This document shows positions 37,901 to 53,607 of a stretch of DNA of 64,000 bases, piece by piece. Made by a program: the position numbers and the translations under genes. Source of the DNA: Xestospongia bergquistia (Eukaryota; Porifera; Demospongiae; Haplosclerida; Petrosiidae); NCBI GenBank assembly GCA_963965975.1, contig OZ014422.1, forward strand, positions 930,001-994,000, given 5' to 3'. Position 1 is the stretch's first letter; every line of letters starts with the position of its first letter. The notes below the pieces were generated by a model. The model did no database searches and was not told the origin of the DNA. It was given only the letters and a program-made list of their open reading frames with translations.

Positions 37901-40900
37901 ATATGAAGAAAAGAAATGTAAATTGGCACATTGAGTGATGGAGTACATAGTTCTTTTACTTCTCTTAGGATGAGTGCAGTTTTGTTAGTTTAAGAGATGT
38001 TGAACGAGTAATGATTGTCTTTAGATATTTCTGTGAGAAAAGTCATTTGTTTACACAAGAAGTTAAAATCGAAGCTCAGGATGAGGTAAGATTAGTATTA
38101 CAATGAATAGTGTTGATGTATATTTCTTAACTTAGGAAAAAGAAACAGTTGATGAAATATCTCGCGCCTTAATATTAGCTGTCAGTGTTTGCTATCATGC
38201 TAGACTACAGGACAGAAAGAAATATGAACGTGGTGTAGTGAAACAGTTTAAGACTCCACTAGGAATACCTGGAGGAGCAGAACAATTCTGTAATGAAATA
38301 AGATGGTAAAATTTAAGACATTTTTCTAAAAAATCATTGTTTCTCTTTTATGAAGGTGTCAAGATGTTCTCTTAGACAACATGAAGTTAGGTCCAAATAT
38401 TGCTAAGAATGCTGCTCTGAGAGAAAATGTTTTTATGATGGCAATATGTATTGAGTTAAGGATTCCTCTCTTCTTAGTAGGGAAACCAGGAAGTTCAAAG
38501 TCTTTAGCCAAATCCATTGTGGCTGACTCTATGTTAGGAAAAGCATCTGAACAAAATGTGATGAAGGAATTCAAGGAGGTACTAGGAATTCACAGTTTGT
38601 TTATTGAAATCTAACTGGTTTTTGCAGGTTCACATGTTCCCTTATCAATGTAGTCAGTTGTCTACTCCTGAAAGTGTCATTGAAATATTTAACTCAGCAA
38701 AAAGCTTTCAAAAGAAACAAGATACAACTAAATATGTATCAGTTGTAGTATTAGATGAAGTTGGATTAGCTGAAGACTCTCCTAACTTACCACTTAAAGC
38801 TCTACATCCACTTTTAGAAGATGGTACTGAAGGAGCTGATAACTCTCAACAGGTAACAGTGAACCTAGTCAAATTATTGTGAGGTAGTCAATGTATCTAT
38901 CAGATCATAGAACGTGAACAACGTGTTGCATTTATTGGTATTTCAAACTGGGCACTAGATCCTGCTAAAATGAACAGAGGAGTTATGGTAACTCGTGGTG
39001 ACCCTGATAGAAATGAACTTGAACTTTCTGCAAGGTAGAGGTAGCTTATTAATTTGTTTTGTTGCTATATTTTCTCAGAGGAATATGTTCTAATCGTCCT
39101 GATGATCCTGTCACAGGAAGATTAAATCCTTATTTCCAGTCATTAGCAGCTGCTTACAAGGCTATTAGTGATAAACAGAGTAAACCATTCTTTGGTCTAA
39201 GAGATTTCTACAGGTACCATTACTGATGATAATGTTATCATTAAAGTTAGTATAACTCCAGTCTCATCAAGATGTTATACTGGATGTGTCAGAAAAGCCA
39301 AAACCCACCAACAGGACCTCAATTACAACATGCTATAAAAAGAAATTTTGGAGGTCTAAATGATTTTGACACTTATGATATTTTCAAAAGATATTTGAAG
39401 AACATTGAGGATCAACCTGATCTGACTGGTTTAAGTAAAGAGGTATAATTATGAGAATACAATTTACATGATGTTAACTGTCATATCACAGGATTGTGAA
39501 CTACTCTCTCCTGACTGTTCTCCTCTTGGACTTATTAGGAAGAGTTTACAGACCAAGGAGACTTCATGGCATGGGTACATCAGTGACTTGTTATTGTATT
39601 TAACCATCAATTCTTTCTTTCCTTTCAGAGAGAATCGTTATCTTTTATTCCTAACAGAGAATTATGCTGCTTTACAAGTTCTCAAACACTATCTTCAAGA
39701 GGAATTAGGAATAACTGTCAACCAAGAGAGACCTGGTGGATTAGAGGAGAGTACACATAATGTACAAACAATGAAACCATTTGTTTTATTTGGTAGTTCA
39801 TTCCCAAAAGACAGAGAATACACTCAAGTTTGTCGTAATATCAATCAAATTAAGATTTGTATGGAAACAGGCCGTACTGTCATCCTCCTTAACTTGGAAA
39901 ACCTGTATGAGAGCTTGTATGACCTTTTAAACCAGTATTACATCCATTTGGGAGGAGGTCAACGTTATGTAGACTTGGGTCTACAAACCCACAGAGTTAA
40001 ATGTCGTGTACACAATGACTTCAAGTATGACAAATTATTTTATTGTATAGTTTAATATATTAAATTGACTACAGGCTCATTTTGATAGCAGAGAAAACCA
40101 CAGTTTATGAGAAGTTTCCAACTCCTCTTATCAATCGTCTTGAGAAGCACTTTGTATTAACAGAGACAGTATTACTAGACTGGCAGAGAGAAGTACTTAC
40201 TGAGCTCACTAACTGGGTACATCAATTTAGTAAAGTTAATCAAGTAGATACAAAGTAAGAAAATATCTTAATTTCAATTAATTAATTCTTTCCAAGATTT
40301 ACTGAACAAGATGCCTTTGTTGGTTATCAAAATGACACTCCAGCCTCTGTGATCTTCCAGGCTACTCAACAACTACATCAAGAGAGACCAGAACAAGATG
40401 AAGACTCAGAAGAATGGAAGGAGGCAGTCTTAACTAGAAGCAAAAGAATTCTCTTACAAATGGCTTCACCAGATGCACTCATTCGATTACATCACACAAC
40501 ATTAGCTGATGATCAAAGAAGATTAAGTCAAATATATTTCTCTGAACAACATCATGGCTCTATTGTCCAGTTCCTTGTTCATCATCTTCATAATGGTAGT
40601 CATATATCAGGTCAACATGGTCTTTTAATACAAGTCAGTTATAATATTATTATATTGTGTTATATTCTCTTATTATTAGGTGACTACTCATAGTCATCTT
40701 CTGTCTAGTCAAGAGCTCAATGAATTATGTCAGCATATTGATATGAGAGAAGATCAAGTCTTGTGTTTCTTACTTCAAGAATTTGATACAGAAATGGATT
40801 TCAGTAACAAAATTAGGTAATAATTTTATATTATATTAACAAACAGTTATGAACTTCACATAGTCCTGCATTCACTCAACATAACAAGAAGGACACACTC

Positions 40901-43900
40901 CTAATAATCCAATGTGATTCTGGACATTTATTTGGTGATCTTATAGCTTGTGCTCGTTATCGTATTGATGATGAGAGAGAAAAAGCCAATTATCAGTGGA
41001 AAGAGAGACAAGACTTTGTTCATGTTCTCTTCATCATTCATCTTCCTCGTCAAGCTGGAGAGACAGACAAACACAGTTCTTCCTTTGTAGGATTTCAAGG
41101 AGGTTCCTGGATATCAGCTCATATAGATGATATACGAGCTCCTCTTAAGACAGCACTCACTCTTAATGATGCTCTGAGTGCTCCTATAAGTGATCTCTTC
41201 TATAATAGAAATTTCTTATCTTATAAGGAACCAGTTAAAGTGGGAAAGACTGAGAGCGAAAGAGGAGAGTTAGAGAAAGAAAATGCTGACATGGAGATTG
41301 AAGGCTTGGAAACAAACGAACAGTCATTACACTTCAATAGAGAACATAATATGGAGACAGAACAAGATATGGAAACTGATGAAACTGAAGCACTGGAGCA
41401 ATTAAATGCACAGATTAATTTCCATGAAGAGACATCATATGGAAAAATGGAAGTTGATGAGGAGGTAAACTATATAGCATGCACTGTTTCAACCATTGAG
41501 ATTCATTTCTCTAGTTTGATGGCATTTCAATGGAGACTTATACCTCACCAGTGACTGAACCATTTAGAGTACGTCATAATCAATGCTATCGTCTATATAA
41601 CTGTATTCAAGCTGCAGTAGCTAGAATGGTAGAGAATGATGACACTAGAAAAGAGTGGGCTGCACATCGAGTTAGATTATTACTGGAACTGATCCCTCAG
41701 AATCCTACCTATCCTCTTGGTAAACACTAAGTTATGATATTAACTTATCAATTGGTATTTAATAGATGATCATACCTTTTATGGAGCACTAGTAAAACAC
41801 ATTAGAAATATGTTAAAAGAGAGAGACACTGTATATCAAGACAAGGAGTGGGTACTTAAGGAAGCATTGAGTGGTCGAAAACTACAAATTGGAGGAACTT
41901 TTCAGAATGTATTAGAGAGAAGATTAGACGAAGTCATTGTACCAATTTTTGCAGCCATTCTTTCATTTACAGATCACTACTCAAATTTAGATCTCATAAA
42001 ACCTAGGTATATTAATATGAACATTAACATTTTATTTTATTATCATAACTGTAGTCATCCTAGACAAGAACAACTCAGCCCATTACAACAGTTGTGGCTT
42101 CAAATATTCTCTGATGATAAACTATGTCAATTTAGTTATCAGAGTTTCTCAATTGGCAAAGGAATAGAGTATCATGACTTTCAGTCAGCTGTCCACAAAG
42201 TAGGAACACCTGGAGTAGCAGTTATGGAACAACTCTCATGTCAATTTCCTTTCTTCTGGTTGGTAAAGGAAGCCATTGACTCAAAATTAGAGAGTGCTAA
42301 ACACACTGCAGGTACTACATACAGCATATATTTATGACATCTTCATTATATTGGACTATTTTTCTAGGTGGTCATAGACAAAGAGTCCACACACAACTCT
42401 GTGAGATCTTGACAGATACACCTGTAGCATCTATCTTAAATGAAGTGTCAGAAGAACACTGGATTGAATTTTATCAACTTTATTTTCATGATTACTTGAG
42501 AAGTGTTCATTTCATAGCTCATCATAAATCTGATGAAGAATATGAAGTTAGCAACTTACAAGCTATATAACTGATTTTATCTTTTCCAAACAATTTAGAT
42601 CATTGGAAAGGCACTTCATGCTATTATCACAGGACCAGACTTCATTGGTGGTCTTTCTTCTCTTGTCTCTCTATTGGCTGCAGTTCATATAGTATATTAT
42701 CAATATCAACAAGAAATTATGTGGTTTGGTCAACTCACTACTCATATACCTGGTATCTTAGTACAACTAGATAAAACAATAGGTTAATATATATTTATTA
42801 TTATAGTGATCTTATTTGATATTTCTGTGTTTATAGAATACAGTTCACAGTACATGGAGTTACCATTGTATGCTGTTAAAGTTGCCATCAATGAGAATAA
42901 TTTAGCACTACCATTGGATCCTGATGATAGAGCATACATTCCTCATAGACTTGTCAAACTACAGTTATGCCAAAATGCAATTGATTCTATATTAACTCTA
43001 GCAGAACCAACAGCTGAACTCACTAGAGAGATCAGGTACACACACCAGTATTCTTATAAAAATAGATGCTGCTATTTAACTGTAGGCACTCTTGGCAAAG
43101 TGTGAGAGCAGTTCAATTCTTTGTTGAACATATTGTTACAAAATTTTCAATTGATGACAAGAAATTTGTTGAGCTTGTTCGATATGCAAAAAGAATTCAA
43201 CTAGTAAGAGAGGTCATAATGAAATCTCTAATTACTTTCAATTAATTTAGTTCCTAAAATCACAACCAGATTTTACAAAAGCCAAAACTGTACAAAATGT
43301 ACAGAAAGTTCTTCGAGCTTTGGATGGAGATACAGGAAAGAAAAAATTAAAATACTCGTAAGTCAGTACCCCCACAAAATAAGTTTGATAACTTCTTTTG
43401 TAAAGATCTGATATGCAGAAAACAATTCGTGAATATTGTAAATCTTTCTTTATGGAAGTAGTGTCTTCTCTCTGTTTTGGTCAACCTAATCCACCTGAAC
43501 CAGCTCTCATTAAAGAACTACTAACTGTTGTGTTCACTGAACAAGATAAGACCAAAGATTTCAGTTATTCAGATAAAGAGAAAGTAGACAAAGTACCAGT
43601 GATACGTTCCTTCTTACTACAACTACTATTAGAACATAAGTAAGTCATATATATATACTGATATCTGTTCATATCTTTCATTTTAGTACTGAGATAGTCA
43701 GAGAACATTTAGAAGACTACTTTACACGATCACAACAAATCATTAAAGATGATCGTAGCCTATGTTTATTATGTATACAATGTTTTGAGGTAGACTATTT
43801 AGAGATATTCAATAACACATACAGCATTACATTTCTTTCTATAGGATGCTCTCCATAAACAGTACAGTTATATACATGATAAAGTCAGACATGCTCACCA

Positions 43901-46900
43901 AGTTATGAATGAGGGTATAGAAGTTATCATGAGCAGTCCAGCTCCCTCTATTGAGGGAGGAATTCATCTGCAATATTTGGAAGGGATTGCCAAATTACGA
44001 TATGCTATTGTAGTAGTAGCTGAACTCCTTCACTGTCAACATGGAACTAGTAGTAGACATCAAAGTTATTATACACATGAAACACAACTTCTATTAGATG
44101 TTACTAAAAGATGTTGTATTAATGACATTATTAATACTGATAATTCTGGTCCTGGTGTGTTCTTAGTAAAACAACTAGCTAGACAATATGGTGTCTCCTT
44201 CTTAACTAACCTGACTTCAGATCAAACTATGCAATGGATTGTACCTCATCATCTACAAAGATCTAATGAGGTAGATATAATATATTTTAAATATAGTGTT
44301 CATTATATTATAACTAGGATCAACAAACTAGTGATCCATTTGTTATCTATCAAGGTTATGGAAATTTAAGAACTGCCCTTACTGATGCAGTATATGGTCA
44401 AAAATTGGATAAACTACAAAAAACTACTGAGGTATTTTTATAGCTACAATCCTGTTGATGTTTAATTGTCTCTGACTGTTCAGGGACTTAATCTTAAAGG
44501 TGCTCCTGCTCTGTTGTTAGGGATTTATCAGGTAATCACTGGTAGTTGTGTTTTCACTGATGAATCTAAGAAAGTAACAGTAAGTTATATGTTATGAGAA
44601 CTGTGATTTACTTCGTAATAAGGATGAAATAAGGGCAGAAATATCCAGCTTAACAAAGAGGTGTAAAATATTAAACAGATCAGTATGTTTATATTATTGA
44701 AGTACCAGTCACTGAGTATTTCTAATTTATAGTTAATGTGGACAGCTCAAGCTCTTATTGACAATACTTATTGTGGTAGACTAGAACCCATGTTATTGAG
44801 ACCAGGAATGAGTCCACAGAATAGACTCTTAACTGACTTAATTATACATCTAGTCACTGCACTACAGAGTAAAGAGAAGTTGGTTATATTACAACCTTTT
44901 ATTAGGATGATGAACAGTCCAGGAGAATTAAAGGTAGTTCAGTATAACACCTCTACAGTATAATTATGTTATTGTAGGGAGCATATCTACCTACTATGCC
45001 AGAAGATAGTCTGCCAATTGCAAGAAGTGCTATAGGAGGGGCTTTTTATGGTGAGTTGAATAAACAAAATGTCTAATATTGTTATGTCCTATCAGAATGT
45101 CCTAGAGGTCATCCTTATTTTATATCTGAGGTATGATAAGATGTTCATTGGTTGATATTTTGTTTCACTTATTACATTAGTGTGGAAGACCAATGCAGCG
45201 ATACAATTGTCCACAATGTGGGTCTGCAATTGGAGGTCAAAATTATCAACTTACATCTGGTAACAGAACAGCTAGAACGTGAGTAGATATTGGTTTCTAT
45301 TTTCTGCTCACTGAAATTCAATTCTATAGCACTGATACTACTGAAACAGGCTATGCACTTGGTCATCCTGATCAACGTGAAACTGTCCCTTCATCTGAAA
45401 GAACTTTATCTCCAGCAGCCTGTGCCATTGTTAGAGTTCTAATGCATACATCATTACTATGGGCATCATGTAACAATGAAGTATGTCACTAATATTAATA
45501 TGTATAGTTAATGATGATGTCTTTATATTAGCATGCTATTGAAGGTCTAATAGATCTTACCAAGGCTCAAGTCAGACCTGCAGATTTACCTCTCTTCTTC
45601 TGGCAACATTTACAGCGTGATATTGATATCTTGAGTCGAGCTATGGGGAAGAGTAAGGATGAGTCTTGTCTTATCTTACATATGATACTCAAAGATATTG
45701 TCACAGAGGAATGTAAGTGACCAGAGATTTCATGAAATTATGATATTTTTTATTATTCTGTAGCTACTGGTGTTACCACATATGCAACATTAGGTGCTAA
45801 AAACGCTAGAACAGAATGGGAGAGATGTTTTAATAATGTCTACATTGAGCCTATATTAAATGTAAGTATATTACTAAAATGAATATTGCATTATATCAAC
45901 ATAATATTTAGAAATTGGAGGTGACATTACAACAAGCAACACATCTCCTTGTAAATGACAAAAGAGAAGGTTAATAATCAATTTAGTAAATTAAATATAC
46001 TAACTTCTTCTATTTACAGATCGAGATCGTTTGTTTTATGTAATTCATGAAAGAATGTCTGTAGCTCCAAAGGACATCCTCCCTCACTTGTGGACTTATC
46101 GTTCTCGGATTACATTGGAACACCTCTTTCAAACTCTACAGACACACAAAGACACTTGTCCTATCCTACATGAGTTCATACAACAGGTATTATATAAAGA
46201 TTATTTTATTAATGAATAATTTCTTACTTTTATTAGGAGCCTCTCTTGCGAGCTACCCAGTATCTACCTGGTATTATAAAACTACAGCAACAAATGTATG
46301 AACTTAGTCACAGAAGACTGGATATAACTGATGTAGCTCAATACACTATAGGAGAATTTATTAAAGAACTAGGAAAAGGTATAGTAATCACTTACCTTGT
46401 TAATATATTATTGACATACTATAGGAAATCATACTGTACAGAAAAGAAATCAATTTCGTGAGAAACTTGACTGTGTTAGAAATGCCTGGAGTTTAGTAAA
46501 AGACAAACTCAAAGAACATTGTAAGTATTATAGACCAGATATTATCACAGTCTACTTTTGTATTTTTGTTAGCACGTGTTCCTGTTGACTCTGAGTATTT
46601 GACAAGAGTTACTTGGAATGAATCTCTTCCTCTCTCTTATCTCATCCCTACCTTGACTGGTCCAGGAGTATGTACAGTTGGTCTAGTTGATTTACTAGTT
46701 GGAGTACACAATGACTTTATAGAGAAGTGTCGCTCTCAGTTAAAGAAGAAACAAAAGAAAGAGTAAGTTTTATATCATTTGATCAATATGATTTGATACT
46801 ACTGTGTTTAGTATTATGTGGAGAGAACACAAGGTACCAGTTAGTCATATCCAACACTGTCATCTCTTGGAATATGAACATCAACTTCTCTCTATTGTTC

Positions 46901-47918
46901 TCTCTCACTGTCATTATTCTCTGGAACATGGGAAAGGACAAAATGTCACTTATGATCTCCCTGCATTAGAGAAACATGTAGTTGACCGTTTTATACATGG
47001 CAAACCTCTTATTCAACTAGAAATTCCTCAAGTTGTATACAGAAAAGATGTATATACTGCTGAAACATTTGCTAATATTAGGAAGAATATATCACCACAG
47101 GTAATAGAGATGGACAGCAATCATCAGTAATATTCTGGTGTCTTCTTTAGATCAAACTCAGTGCCAGACAGCAAACAGAGATAGTTACTGAACTACGTAC
47201 AATGCAAAGTCTAAGAGAGTGTCTTGATGTAGTAGAAATAGTTATTGGATTTCTCTCCTCTGGAAGAACTGATGCTAATACAGAACTAAAGAAATATGTC
47301 AAGAAAGTATTAAAAATGGAAAGAAAGTTTACTAGCAAGAAGGTATATTAACTATATCCAATGTTAACAGTCATTGAGTTAATATAGGCTATGGAGTATT
47401 GTAATTTGGGTCATATCTTGTCACTATGGGAGACAATATCAGTACAAATGGCTAAGACACTCACTCTATCCAGACAAGTAAAGAGATCATATATGCTGTG
47501 ACACAATGTATTATGTGTTTATATAAACTAGGAACCTTTTGATTCATTGGGTCAAGACTTTCTACAAATGTTAGACAAAGATGTAGACAAGGAACTTAGA
47601 AGGTTCTTACGACAAGCTGATATTCCTCCTCTACTTAACCTTCTTTACGAGTTTATTGAAACCAATGTTCGTCATAGAAACCTTGATGAAAATGAGTGGC
47701 CGTAAGTATTATAGCATAGCTATGAGAGATCTTTATATAATATTGTCTATAGTCTTATTGATACATTAGTTGCTCATTTGGATAACTACGGATTAGAGGG
47801 ACTACCTCCTCAATTTGAAGAACAGTTCCCACAGACTATTACAGTAGGTCAAGCTGTAGCTACATGGAAAGCTATAGTATTCTATCAACAACAACATGAA
47901 AATGATATTAAAGATTAA
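25953..47918 (+). CDS. RNF213-like: RNF213-like giant AAA+ ubiquitin ligase without RING finger, copy C
   Basis: Same architecture as copy B: zinc ribbons, long disordered exon (25953-28450), CBM20-like domain (about 28540-28870), helical arm, UBA-like modules with SUMO-binding-like motifs (33930-34500), AAA2/AAA3/AAA4 P-loops, acidic linker (41225-41463), cysteine-free exon at the RING site, RZ finger (45072-45278) and C-terminal domain ending TAA at 47916-47918. From 34864 onward it follows copy B nearly base for base, introns included; upstream of that the proteins diverge and the introns cannot be aligned. Differences from B: four 92-residue repeats in the first exon, no intron splitting the N-terminal exon, no GC-AG intron, and one extra intron (40255-40296). 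Start at 25953 follows an acceptor and gives the shared MSE N-terminus. No frameshift seen. Likely cytosolic; basic clusters allow a nuclear pool. Confidence 0.9.
26004..26262 (+). other. Triple zinc-ribbon module of copy C
   Basis: Knuckles CKRC/CGSC, CLLC/CQVC and CINSQC/CYQC give three ribbon pairs in the same order as in copy B. The Cys framework is conserved although much of the sequence between is not, which suggests real structural selection. Confidence 0.7.
26638..27747 (+). repeat. Four in-frame tandem repeats of 276 bp (92 residues) in copy C
   Basis: The unit starts at about 26646, 26922, 27198 and 27474, a period of 276 bp; the last unit carries one extra GAA codon. Each unit has a basic PGKKRKT cluster, an acidic ESDDNFGD stretch, the hydrophobic-acidic TVIVKEDV motif, a TCGIEGES block and SEESII. 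Units 2 to 4 are nearly identical, unit 1 is slightly older. Copy B has no such repeat. Confidence 0.9.
28541..28955 (+). other. CBM20-like starch-binding domain of copy C
   Basis: Motifs VYMRFG, LGNWN and IPYKY in order, as in copy B and human RNF213. The exon most likely ends at about 28954 with a GTATGG donor, since that keeps frame with VHKQFDTMIY in the next exon. Confidence 0.7.
33930..34500 (+). other. UBA-like modules with SUMO-interaction-like motifs, copy C
   Basis: First module CGFSKKLILLAFERS...IEEAIEDWC; second HPVVKELMETGFSLEE...KAMEYI. The acidic spacer between them contains DVVIILSSEDEAE and NVIDLIEPP, both textbook forms of SUMO-interacting motif (hydrophobic core followed by Ser/acidic residues). 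Copy B has neither in its spacer. Confidence 0.55.
40255..40296 (+). other. Copy C-specific 42-nt intron
   Basis: Copy C has GTAAGA ... CCAAG between VDTK and FTEQDAF, while copy B reads straight through the same place (about 17209) with GATGCAAGGTTTACT. Flanking sequences of B and C are otherwise almost identical, so this is a recent intron gain in C or loss in B. Confidence 0.8.
43250..43357 (+). other. Cysteine-free exon at the position of the lost RING finger, copy C
   Basis: Reads FLKSQPDFTKAKTV...KVLRALDGDTGKKKLKY, again with no Cys or His. It is clearly homologous to the copy B exon but much more diverged than the sequence on both sides. Confidence 0.8.
45072..45278 (+). other. RZ-type zinc finger of copy C
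   Basis: Same CPRGH ... CPQC ligand spacing as copy B, again with a 35-nt middle exon (45096-45130). The His after the GG turn (GGQNH) is Tyr in copy C (GGQNY); the four expected zinc ligands are intact. Confidence 0.85.
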
Positions 47919-48258
47919 TTAATTAATTAATTAGTGACGATACTTCATTAAGGAATTGCTTAATATAATATAATGACCAAAATAAATAGTGTTAACTCTT
48001 ATTATGAACAATTAGGAGTTGTAATTAATTATTAGACTAATGTGTAGGAATTTGTACTATTGTTTAATTGTTTTTTATACTAATGTTTACTAATTGTGAT
48101 TTATATATGATTTAGCACATGTTGTTGTTTCATAACTTCTTTCAAAAAGTTCAGTATGAATTATATCATTCACAATGATTATTAAAGAAAAGAATAAATT
48201 GTTTAGAATCAATAATCATTAGACAACCTACTATTAAATATAATATTGTGTGTTTTGT
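47919..48258. other. Convergent spacer between copy C and U2AF2
   Basis: Holds a short (AATT)n run right after the copy C stop (47914-47933) and AT-rich 3' UTR-like sequence for both genes. A short match to the copy A 3' flank (GATACTTCA) ends within 30 bases. Nothing else seen. Confidence 0.5.
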
Positions 48259-52073
<3,815 letters not shown>

Positions 52074-52886
52074 CTTTAATAGATGTAGTACACGAGTATT
52101 ATCATATGATCAGCACGTGATACATGATGGGCGTTGTCCATTTGATTCCTTGATCTTACAACACAAGGGCCGCACAGAAAGCTTTGCCCCTTCGTAGTTT
52201 CTCGAGAGGAAGGACACAGTGAGTTATATGTGATTATTTTGTATACTGTGTGTGTTTATAAATAACAGAAAGTATGTTAGTTCATAATTTGAGTTAAAAT
52301 GACAAACATTATTATGTCAACACCGCATATTCCAAACGGCTAGAACTCTTGGGATCCTCACTGAGCAGTCACTTCGCTGTTTGATTGCAACCTTCGAGCA
52401 AACTCTAAGTTATAACGTATCACCGAAGAAAGCTGTTTCATTGACCTTTTGTGCATAGAAAACTAAGCAAAAACTGTCGATTGTTTGCTCTTTTGTCGTA
52501 ATGATATACTTTTTGCCTTGAACCTCAACAAATAGTAATTACTACAACACTTATAATAACAGTAGTGTTTAAAACAATCTTACTTTTTGCTGTGTAATCA
52601 CTTAAGAGGAAGCTTATGAAAAGTGTCTTTCCTATAATTGATGGAGAGAAGTAATTTGTAAATACCATTGTAAAGATAATGAGTGATTGTGGTGTCTGAT
52701 GTAAATACATGTCTGTGTATTATAAATACACTTGTCTTATAATTGCAGTCTATGCATTCCTATAACAGAGTCATATGAAACTAAGCATATGTTCAAAACC
52801 ATTTGATAAGGATTCACTATCTGTGTTACATTTCAACTGATAATAATATTATATTACTCTCTATTTAGCACTTCTTGGTATTAATC
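52074..52886. promoter_or_regulatory. Divergent promoter region U2AF2 / G-gamma
   Basis: The 813 bp between two start codons that point away from each other. A perfect E-box CACGTG lies at 52114-52119, 41 bp from the U2AF2 start. The 52140-52440 part is GC-richer than its surroundings, as expected of a promoter core. Untranslated exons of G-gamma may lie here; I could not fix one. Confidence 0.45.
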
Positions 52887-53148
52887 ATGCCTGAGGTAGA
52901 TCGTCTGAGAAAAATGAACGACCAGATGAAACGTGAGCTGGGAGTAGAGAGAGAGAAAGTATCTGTTGTGGCAACAAGGTAAGTGAAGCTACATGACTGT
53001 TTGATCTGTGTATACAAGTACATATACCACTGACCATTAAACCACATGTAAGAAAACACATACTCATGTTAAAGTACATGTACATTAATTGTATTAATTA
53101 TTTGTGGAAGTAAATACTTGGCATATTTTATAGTACCATTTACAGATG

Positions 53149-53211
<63 letters not shown>

Positions 53212-53314
53212 TAGTTTGAAGAACTACTGTGTGTCGGAGCCTGATCCATTAGTAGAAGGTATTGCTAAAAGGGACAACCCATTCATTAAGAAGAATTCGT
53301 GTACCATTTTATGA
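52887..53314 (+). CDS. Heterotrimeric G-protein gamma subunit
   Basis: Small subunit that forms an obligate dimer with G-beta and anchors it to the plasma membrane below G-protein-coupled receptors. Two exons, 52887-52978 and 53215-53314, give 63 residues. Seen: N-terminal amphipathic coiled-coil helix (MPEVDRLRKMNDQMKREL), the family signature with NPF near the end (RDNPFIKK), and a C-terminal CTIL box. A CaaX box ending in Leu predicts geranylgeranylation, cleavage and methylation at Cys60. The 236-nt intron is dominated by a CT microsatellite that serves as its polypyrimidine tract. Exact orthology to a vertebrate GNG number cannot be assigned. Confidence 0.93.
53151..53207. repeat. (CT)n microsatellite forming a polypyrimidine tract
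   Basis: About 28 CT units ending seven bases before the acceptor AG at 53213-53214 of the G-gamma intron. Confidence 0.95.
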
Positions 53315-53607
53315 GCTTTCTACCTCTATATCTACTCAGCTATGTATTGTGACCTTCTCTGTCAGTAATTTAGTAGTCAAATACTATTATTAATAATGAT
53401 AATTATCACAATATTATGTAGACATTAATTTTCACTGTATTATTTGACTTTACCAAATTTAACAAAACAACACAGTTAACAGTTAAAATTGAATTAATTG
53501 TTAAGGAAATGTGAATTATGTGGGCGTGTTCTATTTGCTATTAAAACAATTGTGATTAACTTTGTAATTAGCGACATTGCTGAGGCGCATTGTCCAGATT
53601 ATTTTGT
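53315..53607. other. Convergent spacer G-gamma / chitinase-like
   Basis: AT-rich 3' UTR-like sequence; no gene or repeat seen. Confidence 0.5.

Noticed and set aside
1..47918. Assembly duplication as an explanation for the tandem copies
   Set aside because: The 5' halves of B and C are clearly different genes, and intron presence differs between them, so they are not one locus assembled twice. Collapse or mis-joining inside the identical half cannot be excluded.
52525..52710. Small minus-strand frame in the U2AF2/G-gamma spacer
   Set aside because: Short, AT-driven, without any recognisable motif.
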